From an uncultured Bacteroides sp. (GTDB lineage: Bacteria > Bacteroidota > Bacteroidia > Bacteroidales > Bacteroidaceae), in NCBI GenBank assembly GCA_900755095.1, contig CAAEFE010000095.1, positions 1 through 64,000 of the forward strand: DNA of 64,000 nt, in the 5' to 3' direction. A model generated the notes under the pieces. That model searched no databases and was not told the origin of the DNA. It saw only the letters and a list, made by a program, of their open reading frames with translations. This document shows, piece by piece, positions 44,391 through 53,553 of this stretch (positions are counted from its first letter, which is position 1; the number at the start of each line of letters is the position of its first letter). The position numbers were made by a program, and so were the translations under genes.

Positions 44391-47300
44391 ATGAAGAAAA
44401 TAATAGTATTTTTTCTAGGCCTTACATTCTGTGCAACTTTTCTTTTTGCGCAGGATATTGAAAGAAATGTAAAAGAGCGGCTGACGGATTACTTCAACCA
44501 ATATACCGCAACAGCCAAAATCAGCACTCCTAAACTGAATAGCTTCGATATTAATTACGACCGTAAGACGATTGCAATCTATGCATCGGAGAGTTTCGCC
44601 TACCAGCCTTTCCGTCCGGAAACTGTAGAAAACATTTATAATCAAGTTAAAGAATTGCTTCCGGGTCCCGTTCATTATTACCAACTCACCATTTATGCGG
44701 ATGGGAAACCCATTGAAGATTTGGTACCTAATTTCTACCGGAATAAGAAAAAGGATAAGGAGCGGTTATCCTTAAATGTAGATTATAAAGGAGCTCCCTG
44801 GGTGAAAAACACTTCACGTCCTAATGAAATCTCACGCGGACTACAAGACCGCCACATTGCAATCTGGCAAAGCCACGGCAACTATTTCAAAAATGATAAA
44901 AACGAATGGGGATGGCAACGTCCCCGATTATTCTGCACCACAGAAGACATGTTCACTCAATCTTTTGTCCTTCCTTATGTAATTCCAATGCTGGAAAATG
45001 CAGGAGCGATTGTCTATACTCCCCGCGAACGAGATACACAAAAGAATGAAATCATTGTAGATAATGATACCCCCAATGCTTCCCTTTATTTGGAAATGGG
45101 GGGTAAAAAGATTAATTGGGCAAATGCTCCGGTAAGAGGATTTGCTCAGAAGAAAACAATCTATAAAGATGGAGAAAATCCTTTCACTGACGGAACCTGT
45201 CGTTTTATTCCGACAGAGAGAAAGAAAAAGAAGAATAAAGACCAGGTATTTGCCGAATGGGTGCCTACTCTACCGGCAACAGGCAAGTATGCAGTTTATG
45301 TTTCCTACCAAACATTGCCCAACAGTGTAAGCGATGCCAAATATCTGGTATTCCATAACGGAGGAGTAACCGAATTTAAAGTTAATCAGAAAATAGGTGG
45401 AGGCACATGGGTTTACCTCGGAACTTTTGAATTCGATAAAGGGAGCAACGACTACGGCATGGTGGTACTTAGTAACGAGAGCAGCGAACATGGGGTTGTA
45501 TGCGCCGATGCAGTACGTTTTGGAGGGGGAATGGGAAACATTGCCCGTGGAGGAAAAATCAGCGGGCTACCGCGTTACTTGGAAGGAGCACGCTACTCTG
45601 CTCAATGGGCGGGAATGCCATACGAAGTATATGCCGGACGAAAAGGTGAAAACGACTATACAGACGATATCAACACACGCTCTAACGTTATCAATTATTT
45701 ATCGGGCAGTTCCGTCTATAACCCACAACAGTCGGGTCTGGGCGTACCTTTGGAAATGACGATGGCATTGCACAGTGACGCCGGATGTAGCAAAACAGAC
45801 GAACTGATCGGATCACTCGGCATTTACACCACCGATTTCAATAATGGCAAACTGAATGCAGGAACAGACCGGTATGCCTCACGTGATCTGGCAGACATTC
45901 TGCTGACACAGATTCAGAAAGATATTTATTCAAGCTACAGCTTGCCGTGGACACGCCGCAGCATGTGGAACCGGAATTATAGCGAAACACGTCTTCCGGC
46001 TACACCTTCTACGATTATTGAATTACTCTCCCACCAGAACTTCGCAGATATGCAGTTAGGACATGATCCGAACTTCAAGTTTACAGTGGGGCGTGCTATT
46101 TACAAAGGTATTTTGCAGTTCATTACCAACCAGCACGATAAAGAATACATTGTTCAGCCTCTGCCTGTGAGCAATTTCGCCATTCAATTCGGAAAGAAAA
46201 AGAATATATTAGAACTTTCATGGAAAGGCGAAGACGATCCGCAAGAACCGACTGCACGACCACGGGAATACATTGTATATACCCGCATCGGTTATGGAGG
46301 TTTTGACAATGGCACTTTAGTCAGCAAAACGTCCCACACCGTTAAGATAGAACCGGGACTTGTTTATTCATTCAAAGTAACTGCTGTAAACCGGGGTGGG
46401 GAAAGTTTTCCTTCTGAAATCCTTTCTGCCTATAAAGCCAAACGTGAACAGGGAAAAGTAATCATCATCAATGGCTTTGACAGAATCAGCGGTCCGGCGG
46501 TCGTTAACACTTCTGATAAAGCTGGATTCGATCTAATGCAAGATCCCGGCGTTCCGTATATATCGAATATTTCATTTTGCGGAGCACAAACCGGCTTCGA
46601 CCGTACACAAGCCGGTAAAGAAGGAAAAGGAAGTCTGGGACATAGCGGAAACGAATTAGAAGGAATGAAAATTGCAGGAAACACGTTCGACTATCCTTTT
46701 ATTCACGGAAAAGCAATTCAGGCAGCCGGAAAATATAGTTTCGTATCATGCAGCGACGAAGCAGTAGAGAACGGATTGGTTACATTAGAAGATTATCCGG
46801 TGGTAGATTATATTTTGGGACTGGAAAAAGAAGATCCTGCAAATAAAGCATATTACAAGACATTCTCTTCGGCTATGCAACGGATTATGACCAGTTATTG
46901 CCAAGCGGGAGGTAACCTGTTTGTCAGTGGTGCTTATGTAGGAAGTGATATGAGTGGAACACAAGGAAACCGGGAGTTTACAGAGAAAATACTGAAATAT
47001 GGTTATCAAGGTAGCCTGACAGATAAGAGTTCGAATCAGATTAAAGGATTGGGCCGTACTATTACAATCCCACGTCTGCCTAATGAAAGCAGTTATGCTG
47101 TACCTGCTGCCGATTGTATTGTTCCCGTAGATACTGCCTTCCCCGTATTTACGTATGCACCCGGCAATCAGAGTGCAGGTATTGCCTACAAAGGAAACTA
47201 CCGTACTTTTGTATTGGGCTTTCCTTTTGAAAGTATCCAGTCCGAAGCAGACCGGGCAACCATTATGGCAGGCATCTTGGGATTCTTTACTCAAAAATAA
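44391..47300 (+). CDS. Amidase_3-like cell-wall hydrolase with golvesin-type insert and FN3 (often annotated xanthan lyase)
   Basis: A 969-aa secreted protein (signal MKKIIVFFLGLTFCATFLFAQ). N-acetylmuramoyl-L-alanine amidase elements are split along the chain: HIAIWQSHGNYF, then VYTPRERD, later MALHSDAG, and TIIELLSHQNFADM with the catalytic-type Glu. Between the second and third blocks (about 280-380) sits a golvesin/Xly-type carbohydrate-binding domain (WVPTLPATGKYAVYVSYQT). After the amidase come an FN3 domain (about 600-680) and a C-terminal alpha/beta domain (VIIINGFDRISG). A peptidoglycan hydrolase or cell-wall binder in the periplasm is likely. It is monocistronic, with decamer repeats in its leader. 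Confidence 0.7.
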   Translation: MKKIIVFFLGLTFCATFLFAQDIERNVKERLTDYFNQYTATAKISTPKLNSFDINYDRKTIAIYASESFAYQPFRPETVENIYNQVKELLPGPVHYYQLTIYADGKPIEDLVPNFYRNKKKDKERLSLNVDYKGAPWVKNTSRPNEISRGLQDRHIAIWQSHGNYFKNDKNEWGWQRPRLFCTTEDMFTQSFVLPYVIPMLENAGAIVYTPRERDTQKNEIIVDNDTPNASLYLEMGGKKINWANAPVRGFAQKKTIYKDGENPFTDGTCRFIPTERKKKKNKDQVFAEWVPTLPATGKYAVYVSYQTLPNSVSDAKYLVFHNGGVTEFKVNQKIGGGTWVYLGTFEFDKGSNDYGMVVLSNESSEHGVVCADAVRFGGGMGNIARGGKISGLPRYLEGARYSAQWAGMPYEVYAGRKGENDYTDDINTRSNVINYLSGSSVYNPQQSGLGVPLEMTMALHSDAGCSKTDELIGSLGIYTTDFNNGKLNAGTDRYASRDLADILLTQIQKDIYSSYSLPWTRRSMWNRNYSETRLPATPSTIIELLSHQNFADMQLGHDPNFKFTVGRAIYKGILQFITNQHDKEYIVQPLPVSNFAIQFGKKKNILELSWKGEDDPQEPTARPREYIVYTRIGYGGFDNGTLVSKTSHTVKIEPGLVYSFKVTAVNRGGESFPSEILSAYKAKREQGKVIIINGFDRISGPAVVNTSDKAGFDLMQDPGVPYISNISFCGAQTGFDRTQAGKEGKGSLGHSGNELEGMKIAGNTFDYPFIHGKAIQAAGKYSFVSCSDEAVENGLVTLEDYPVVDYILGLEKEDPANKAYYKTFSSAMQRIMTSYCQAGGNLFVSGAYVGSDMSGTQGNREFTEKILKYGYQGSLTDKSSNQIKGLGRTITIPRLPNESSYAVPAADCIVPVDTAFPVFTYAPGNQSAGIAYKGNYRTFVLGFPFESIQSEADRATIMAGILGFFTQK

Positions 47301-47340
47301 AAAATATCCTTTTTTTTAATTCGTTTCTCATTTTAAATTC

Positions 47341-47348
47341 TATCTTTG
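47341..47348 (+). promoter_or_regulatory. -7 promoter element TATCTTTG
   Basis: A perfect TAnnTTTG, 31 bp before the ATG at 47380; the region upstream is T-rich. Confidence 0.6.
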
Positions 47349-47379
47349 CTACTATAATAACCTTTAAAACTAAAAAACA

Positions 47380-47697
47380 ATGTATACTATACAAGCAAAT
47401 CCCAGCGGTACACGCAGCATAGAAGTATCTAATGAAAACTTGAGAACGATTGAAAAATATGCTCTGTTCCGTCATCTTATCGACAGTACCGGTATTATAG
47501 ATGAAGCAGTTCTGGATAAGTTGAAACTAAATATCCGCTCCCTTATCGCCAGTCAGGAGGAAGACAGTAAAGACTTGCTGGACCTTTGTATCGACGTGAT
47601 TTATCACAATAATATGAAGGCATTCGGCTTGCAACAGCTCATCAAGCTTTATCTTACCTGGCTCTCCAGTCCGGAAGCGGAAGAAGAGGAGGAATAA
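47380..47697 (+). CDS. Small helical cytoplasmic protein, unknown function
   Basis: A 105-aa acidic protein with an N-terminal beta stretch (MYTIQANPSGTRSIEVS), a helical core and a Glu-rich tail (PEAEEEEE). No known motif. Its TAA overlaps the ATG of the next gene (TAATG at 47695-47699), so the two are translationally coupled and probably act together. Preceded by a good -7 element. Confidence 0.75.
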   Translation: MYTIQANPSGTRSIEVSNENLRTIEKYALFRHLIDSTGIIDEAVLDKLKLNIRSLIASQEEDSKDLLDLCIDVIYHNNMKAFGLQQLIKLYLTWLSSPEAEEEEE

Positions 47698-47921
47698 TGA
47701 TTACGGTAGATACCTGCGGAATAACAGCATACAGTCCGCTGATTCCTGCAATAAAAGCGATGTGCACTGCCTCTCCGGGTGAAACAATAGAGATTATCAT
47801 GAACCATGCTGATGCGTTTCAGGATCTAAAGGAATATCTGTCCGAGCAAGGTATCGGCTTCCGTGAAATCTATGACGGAGAACAAATGACATTACAGTTC
47901 ACAATCAACGGGAAGTTTTAA
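47697..47921 (+). CDS. TusA/SirA-fold-like small protein without the CPxP cysteine
   Basis: A 74-aa protein whose pattern MITVDTCGITAYSPLIPAIKAM, then GETIEIIMNHADAFQDLKEYLSEQG, follows the beta-alpha-beta-alpha order of TusA-like sulfur carriers. The CPxP motif that carries the sulfane sulfur is AYSP here; the only Cys in the N-terminal strand region is Cys7. It could be a non-sulfurtransferase member or use Cys7 or Cys22 instead. It overlaps the upstream small gene by one base. Confidence 0.55.
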   Translation: MITVDTCGITAYSPLIPAIKAMCTASPGETIEIIMNHADAFQDLKEYLSEQGIGFREIYDGEQMTLQFTINGKF

Positions 47922-47922
47922 G

Positions 47923-47988
47923 AAAACACTCCAATGATTGGAAGAAAACATCCTGATGATTGAAGTTAAACATCTCAATGAATAAAAA
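47923..47988 (+). repeat. Three 22-bp repeats with core AAACATCC-x-AATGATTGAAG
   Basis: Units begin at 47923 (AAAACACTCCAATGATTGG), 47945 (AAAACATCCTGATGATTGAA) and 47967 (TAAACATCTCAATGA), exactly 22 bp apart. The third unit is the left arm of the following terminator hairpin. Confidence 0.8.
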
Positions 47989-48008
47989 AATCATTGGGAT
48001 GTTTTTTA
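47969..48008 (+). terminator. Rho-independent terminator built from the last repeat unit
   Basis: AACATCTCAATGA (47969-47981) pairs with TCATTGGGATGTT (47990-48002), with one G-U, followed by TTTTT. It ends the 47380-47921 transcript and lies immediately before the ygiQ-type promoter. Confidence 0.8.
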
Positions 48009-48015
48009 TTATCCG

Positions 48016-48023
48016 TATCTTTG
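48016..48023 (+). promoter_or_regulatory. -7 element TATCTTTG abutting the next start codon
   Basis: A perfect TAnnTTTG ends only 4 bp before the ATG at 48028. A transcript from it would start at or next to that ATG. Confidence 0.6.
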
Positions 48024-48027
48024 CAGC

Positions 48028-49914
48028 ATGAAAGAATATCGATTGACCGACTGGTTACCCACTACCAAAAAAGAAGTTGAACTTCGCGGATGGAATGAAT
48101 TGGATGTCGTTCTATTCAGTGCTGACGCTTATGTGGATCATCCTTCTTTTGGTGCTGCCGTTATCGGACGCATTCTCGAAGCGGAAGGTTTGAAAATAGC
48201 CATCGTTCCCCAACCTAACTGGCGTGACGACCTGCGCGACTTCAAGAAGTTGGGACGTCCACGGCTATTCTTCGGTATCTCCGGCGGATGCATGGACTCA
48301 ATGGTTAATAAATATACCGCCAACAAACGCCTACGCAGTGAAGATGCTTATACTCCGGACGGCCGACCGGATATGCGCCCGGACTATCCTTCTACAGTTT
48401 ACAGCCAGATACTAAAGAAACTTTTTCCGGATGTTCCGGTAGTCATTGGAGGAATCGAAGCTAGCTTAAGGCGATTGAGTCATTACGATTATTGGCAGGA
48501 CAAAGTACAAAAGAGTATTTTGTGCGACAGCGGAGCAGATCTGCTCATCTACGGAATGGGAGAAAAGCCTCTTGCAGACCTGGTGAAAAATATGAAAAGC
48601 CTGCTCACCACTGAAGAACCTGTACTGACAAGCAGCAAATTTAGAACAATTATCGGATCTGTGCCCCAGACAGCCTATCTTTGTCGTGCAACAGAATGGA
48701 CATCTGCCGAAGATGACCTTCAACTTTATTCACACGAAGAATGTTTGGCAGATAAAAAGAAACAGGCTAGTAACTTCCGACATATCGAAGAAGAATCCAA
48801 CAAATATTCGGCTTCACGAATCACACAAGCAGTAGGGAATAAGATAGTCGTAGTCAATCCTCCCTATCCTCCAATGAGCCAGAAAGACCTCGATCATTCG
48901 TTTGATTTACCATATACCCGCCTGCCTCATCCAAAATACAAAGGGAAACGGATTCCGGCATACGATATGATTAAATTTTCCATCAACATTCACCGGGGAT
49001 GTTTCGGCGGCTGTGCATTCTGTACCATTTCCGCCCATCAGGGAAAGTTTATTGTCAGCCGAAGCAAAGAGTCTATACTGAAAGAGGTAAAAGAAGTTAT
49101 TCAGTTACCCGATTTCAAGGGATATTTAAGTGATTTGGGAGGTCCTTCCGCTAATATGTATCAGATGAAAGGGAAAGATGAAGCTATTTGCAAAAAATGC
49201 AAACGACCGTCATGTATTCACCCGAAAGTTTGTCCGAATTTGAATACCGATCACCGCCCTTTACTGGATATTTACCATGCCGTGGATACCTTGCCCGGAA
49301 TCAAAAAATCGTTTATCGGTAGCGGTGTACGCTATGACCTGTTACTTCATCAAAGCAAAGATGAAACTACCAACCGTAGCACTGCCGAATATACCCGTGA
49401 ATTGATAGTCAATCATGTGAGTGGCCGGTTAAAAGTGGCTCCGGAGCATACCAGTGACCGGGTATTATCTATAATGCGCAAACCTTCTTTTGAGCAATTT
49501 GAAACATTCAAAAAGATATTCGACCGCATTAACCGGGAAGAAAATCTGCGTCAACAACTGATTCCGTATTTTATCTCTTCGCATCCCGGATGCAATGAAG
49601 AAGACATGGCGGAACTTGCCGTTATCACCAAACGTCTGGACTTCCACCTGGAACAAGTGCAGGACTTCACTCCTACTCCGATGACAGTGGCTACCGAAGC
49701 CTGGTATAGCGGATTCCATCCATACACGCTAGAACCGATATTCAGTGCCAAAACCCAACGGGAGAAACTTGCACAACGCCAATTCTTTTTCTGGTACAAA
49801 CCGGAAGAACGAAAAAACATCATCAATGAGTTGAGACGTATCGGACGTTCAGATTTGATAGACAAGTTATACGGAAAAAGAAAGGACATGGAAAGAGGGA
49901 AAGGAAAAAGATAG
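48028..49914 (+). CDS. YgiQ-family radical SAM protein
   Basis: A 628-aa protein of the YgiQ (UPF0313) family. The N-terminal region is B12-binding-like (DVVLFSADAYVDHPSFG, VIGGIEASLRR), and the radical-SAM cluster is CFGGCAFC with C325, C329 and C332. Additional Cys-rich motifs (CKKCKRPSC, HPKVC) suggest a second metal site. The C-terminal part has APEHTSD and QVQDFTPTP, typical of the family. The reaction is not established. The N-terminus LTDWLPTTKKEVELRGW aligns with other YgiQ proteins, so the start at 48028 looks right despite the very short leader. Confidence 0.9.
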   Translation: MKEYRLTDWLPTTKKEVELRGWNELDVVLFSADAYVDHPSFGAAVIGRILEAEGLKIAIVPQPNWRDDLRDFKKLGRPRLFFGISGGCMDSMVNKYTANKRLRSEDAYTPDGRPDMRPDYPSTVYSQILKKLFPDVPVVIGGIEASLRRLSHYDYWQDKVQKSILCDSGADLLIYGMGEKPLADLVKNMKSLLTTEEPVLTSSKFRTIIGSVPQTAYLCRATEWTSAEDDLQLYSHEECLADKKKQASNFRHIEEESNKYSASRITQAVGNKIVVVNPPYPPMSQKDLDHSFDLPYTRLPHPKYKGKRIPAYDMIKFSINIHRGCFGGCAFCTISAHQGKFIVSRSKESILKEVKEVIQLPDFKGYLSDLGGPSANMYQMKGKDEAICKKCKRPSCIHPKVCPNLNTDHRPLLDIYHAVDTLPGIKKSFIGSGVRYDLLLHQSKDETTNRSTAEYTRELIVNHVSGRLKVAPEHTSDRVLSIMRKPSFEQFETFKKIFDRINREENLRQQLIPYFISSHPGCNEEDMAELAVITKRLDFHLEQVQDFTPTPMTVATEAWYSGFHPYTLEPIFSAKTQREKLAQRQFFFWYKPEERKNIINELRRIGRSDLIDKLYGKRKDMERGKGKR

Positions 49915-50178
49915 AATGAAATAAATTATAAATCAAGCATAAGGCATGATTATGAATCAATTATAACTTGTGATCTTATTGGCTACTTTTAAGTTAGCGC
50001 TCTCCAATTGATATGTATTTGATTACCTAGTAAGTTTTCGTTTGACAATAGTCAAACGATAGTTCAACAACTGTCAAACGAAAACTCATTAGCCAATCGA
50101 AAAAATAATATAGGTAAGAGAAAGAAATAAAAGCTACATAGTAATGAGTTGTTGCCAATGATAGCATCTTCAACTCAT
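49915..50178. other. 264-bp convergent gap with 11/22-bp repeat structure
   Basis: It separates convergent ygiQ-like and mfd genes. TTAT-x-AATCAA elements near 49926 and 49950 are 24 bp apart. An 11-bp array and a 15-bp inverted repeat lie at 50033-50086. No gene was seen. Confidence 0.6.
50033..50086. repeat. 11-bp tandem units inside a 15-bp perfect inverted repeat
   Basis: Units GTTTGACAATA (50040), GTCAAACGATA (50051), GTTCAACAACT (50062) and GTCAAACGAAA (50073) are exactly 11 bp apart. AGTTTTCGTTTGACA (50033-50047) pairs perfectly with 50072-50086. CGTTTGAC (50039-50046) can pair instead with GTCAAACG at 50051-50058. This may serve as a terminator between convergent genes, though no T tract follows. 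Confidence 0.75.
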
Positions 50179-53100
50179 TTATGCTTCCTTTACCGGCAAA
50201 GCCACAATCTCCTGCAACACACTGACCGCCGTTTCCACATTAGTAACATCCTTAATCAGCATACTCCGTCTGCCGTTCTGTTCACGCAAATCACAACGAC
50301 GAGTATATTTCATCATATAGTCTATCACTTTACCAAAAGCCTTACTTTGATAGAACGGACTATCCGGATTGGAAACAAAAAACAAGGTCATCCGCCCACC
50401 TTTCAGGAAGATTTTCTCTGCACCCAAACGGGCTGCAAGACGGCGTAGAGGCACAATACGGAGTAGTTCTTCCGTTTCCCGGGGAACCGGTCCGAAGCGG
50501 TCTTCCAGACGAGCACGGAAAGCTTCCACATCTTTGTCCAATGTCAGTCCATCCAGTTCGCGATAGAGCAACATACGTTCGCTGCTGCCTGTTACGTAGT
50601 TGGCAGGCAACAATAGTTCGAGGTCGCTTTCTACCTGACACTCGTCTACAAACTCTTCTCCACTAATTTGTCCTTCGCCCTTGATTTCATCCGCATACAG
50701 TTCTGCAAACTCGTCTGTCTTTAACTCATGGACAGCTTCAGTAAGAATTTTCTGATATGTCTCATATCCCAAATCGGCAACAAATCCGCTTTGTTCGGCT
50801 CCAAGCAGATTTCCGGCTCCACGAATATCCAAATCCTGCATGGCGATATGAATGCCACTTCCCAAATCACTAAAGTTTTCAATTGCTTGAAGACGTCGCC
50901 TTCCTTCGGCTGTCAAACTACCTAACGGAGGAGCCAGCAGATAACAAAAAGCTTTTTTATTACTACGTCCTACCCGTCCACGCATCTGATGGAGATCACT
51001 CAATCCAAAGTTTTGCGCCTGATTGATAATGATAGTGTTGGCATTCGGAATATCAATACCACTTTCGATGATTGTAGTTGCCAAGAGTACATCATAGTCG
51101 TAGTTGACAAAATCCAGAATAATCTTCTCCAGCTCTGTCGGTTCCATCTGTCCATGTCCAATCGCTACACGGCAATCCGGGATATGACGTTCGATCATCG
51201 CTTTCAATTCCGGCAAGTTCGCAATCCGGTTATTGACAAAGAAGACTTGACCGTTGCGGCTCATCTCAAAATTGATGGCATCCGTTATCACTTCTTCATT
51301 AAAAGTATGCACTTCGGTCTGAATCGGATAGCGGTTGGGTGGCGGAGTAGAAATCACACTCAAGTCGCGTGCACCCATCAATGAAAATTGAAGGGTACGG
51401 GGAATTGGAGTAGCAGTCATAGTCAGTGTATCCACATTCACTTTCAACTGGCGCAGCTTTTCTTTGACAGAGACACCGAATTTCTGTTCTTCGTCCACAA
51501 TCAACAATCCCAAGTCTTTAAACTGGACATCTTTTCCCAAGATACGGTGGGTACCTATCAGAATACCGACATCTCCATCTTTCAATCCCTTCAATACAGC
51601 TTTGGTCTGTGCGGCAGTACGTGCGCGGCTTAAATATTCCACCCGACACGGCAAGCCTTTCAGACGTTCACGGAAAGTCTGAAAATGCTGGTAAGCAAGT
51701 ACTGTTGTCGGAACCAGAACGGCTACTTGTTTATTATCGGCAACAGCTTTGAAAGCCGCACGAATCGCAACTTCTGTTTTTCCAAATCCTACATCGCCAC
51801 AGACTAGACGGTCCATCGGGCGGTCACTTTCCATATCTGCCTTGACATCAATCGTCGCCTTACTCTGATCCGGTGTATCTTCATAAATAAAGGATGCTTC
51901 CAGCTCACGCTGCAAGAAACTATCGGGACTGTAAGAGAAACCTTTTTCCTGACGACGCTGCGAATACAATTTTATCAAATCGCGGGCAATGTCCTTGATT
52001 TTACTCTTCGTACGTTCTTTCAGTTTCTCCCATGCACCTGTACCTAATTTGTTAAGCCGGGGAGCCTCTCCTTCTTTACCTTTATATTTGGAAACCTTAT
52101 GCAGGGAATGAATAGAGACGAACACCACATCTTCATTTTGAAACACCAGTTTCAAAACCTCTTGCGTAGTGTCACCATTCGGAATACGTACCAAGCCGGA
52201 AAAACGTCCGATACCATGATCCGTATGCACCACATAGTCTCCCGGAGTGAACTGATTCAGTTCTTTCAAGGATAGTGCCACTTTTCCCGAACGGGCTTTA
52301 TCACTTTTCAGATTATATTTATGAAAACGATCAAACAACTGATGGTCTGTGAAGATACAGAGCCGCAGTGTGTTATCTACAAAACCTTCGTGAATGGTAC
52401 GTTCTACGGGAGTAAAATTAATCTTATCACCCCGATCTTCAAAAATAGCTTTGATACGATCTGTTTGCTTCATGCTGTCACTGCAGATATAAAGCGAATA
52501 GCCTTTTTCCAGATAATCCTTAAAAGAAGAAGCTACCAGATCGAAATTCTTATGAAAGATAGGCTGGGCAGATGTATTGAAAGTAACGCTGGCATTGGGC
52601 GTTCCGGTCGGTTTATTACCAAATTCCAACCGGCGGAAATCGAGTGCCCGTACAGTAAACTCGCTGCCGTCTATCAATTTCCCTTCCAATGTAATGCCAC
52701 CATTCTCTTCGGCCTCCTGAACGGCTATTGCCTGTGGAGTCAGCGCCTCATCGTGTACCACCTGGATTCGCTCGCGCAACCAAAGAAAATCGCGCATCGC
52801 CAAGGTAGTCTCTTTCGGGATAAAATCCAGAAAAGAAGTCGTTACATCTCCTGTCACCGCCAAATCGGGAACGATAGACACTCCATCTTTCTTCTCACGG
52901 GATAATTGAGACTCCACTTCAAAGGTACGAACACTTTCCACTTCATCACCAAAGAAATCGATGCGATAAGGATATTCCGAAGCAAAAGAGAAAACGTCGA
53001 TAATACTACCGCGAACAGCATATTGTCCCGGCTCATATACGTAGTCTACATATTCAAAACCATAACTATGCAACACATCGGTGATGAAAGTGGTATCCAC

Positions 53101-53553
53101 TTTCTCTCCTACATTCAGCTTCAGCGTTTTATTACTCAATTCCTTGCGCGACACCACTTTCTCCGCCAATGCATCCGGGTACGTAACGATACATAATCCC
53201 TCTTCCCCCTTTTGCAAGCGGCTAAGTACTTCTGTACGCAAAATCTCATTGGCCGCATCTTTTTGTCCATACTTGATGGAGCGACGGAATGAAGATGGAA
53301 AGAACAATACTCTTTCCGTACCCAATATCTGCGTCAAGTCGTGATAGAAATATCCGGCTTCTTCAAGATCACCTAAAATAAATACAAACGGGCAACCACC
53401 CTCTTGCACCAGTACAGAAGAAAAAAGAGAAGCGGCGGATGCACACAGTCCTCCGCAAAAAACAGTCTGAACGGAAGTGTCCTTCAACAAGCGCTTCATT
53501 ACTGCCATATTGGGATGGGCAGAATATTGTTGTTGCAACTCTGTTATTGTCAT
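50179..53553 (-). CDS. mfd: Transcription-repair coupling factor Mfd
   Basis: A 1124-aa ATP-dependent translocase that removes stalled RNA polymerase and recruits UvrA. The start is the ATG at 53553, since a -7 element lies just upstream. The order is a UvrB-like N-terminal region, an RNA-polymerase-interaction domain (GDYVVHTDHGIGRFSGL), and the RecG-like helicase core with Walker A CGDVGFGKTEVA, LLIVDEEQKFGV, TATPIPRTLQFS and TTIIESGIDIPNANT. The C-terminal TRCF domain contains LLLPANYVTGSSERMLLYRELD. All motifs are intact and the length is normal. The divergent 314-bp region upstream contains the largest 22-bp repeat array. Confidence 0.97.
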   Translation of the reverse strand: MTITELQQQYSAHPNMAVMKRLLKDTSVQTVFCGGLCASAASLFSSVLVQEGGCPFVFILGDLEEAGYFYHDLTQILGTERVLFFPSSFRRSIKYGQKDAANEILRTEVLSRLQKGEEGLCIVTYPDALAEKVVSRKELSNKTLKLNVGEKVDTTFITDVLHSYGFEYVDYVYEPGQYAVRGSIIDVFSFASEYPYRIDFFGDEVESVRTFEVESQLSREKKDGVSIVPDLAVTGDVTTSFLDFIPKETTLAMRDFLWLRERIQVVHDEALTPQAIAVQEAEENGGITLEGKLIDGSEFTVRALDFRRLEFGNKPTGTPNASVTFNTSAQPIFHKNFDLVASSFKDYLEKGYSLYICSDSMKQTDRIKAIFEDRGDKINFTPVERTIHEGFVDNTLRLCIFTDHQLFDRFHKYNLKSDKARSGKVALSLKELNQFTPGDYVVHTDHGIGRFSGLVRIPNGDTTQEVLKLVFQNEDVVFVSIHSLHKVSKYKGKEGEAPRLNKLGTGAWEKLKERTKSKIKDIARDLIKLYSQRRQEKGFSYSPDSFLQRELEASFIYEDTPDQSKATIDVKADMESDRPMDRLVCGDVGFGKTEVAIRAAFKAVADNKQVAVLVPTTVLAYQHFQTFRERLKGLPCRVEYLSRARTAAQTKAVLKGLKDGDVGILIGTHRILGKDVQFKDLGLLIVDEEQKFGVSVKEKLRQLKVNVDTLTMTATPIPRTLQFSLMGARDLSVISTPPPNRYPIQTEVHTFNEEVITDAINFEMSRNGQVFFVNNRIANLPELKAMIERHIPDCRVAIGHGQMEPTELEKIILDFVNYDYDVLLATTIIESGIDIPNANTIIINQAQNFGLSDLHQMRGRVGRSNKKAFCYLLAPPLGSLTAEGRRRLQAIENFSDLGSGIHIAMQDLDIRGAGNLLGAEQSGFVADLGYETYQKILTEAVHELKTDEFAELYADEIKGEGQISGEEFVDECQVESDLELLLPANYVTGSSERMLLYRELDGLTLDKDVEAFRARLEDRFGPVPRETEELLRIVPLRRLAARLGAEKIFLKGGRMTLFFVSNPDSPFYQSKAFGKVIDYMMKYTRRCDLREQNGRRSMLIKDVTNVETAVSVLQEIVALPVKEA

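Noticed and set aside
50033..50086. Invertible promoter of the Bacteroides phase-variation type
   Set aside because: The inverted repeat encloses only 24 bp, no recombinase gene is nearby, and it lies between convergent gene ends.
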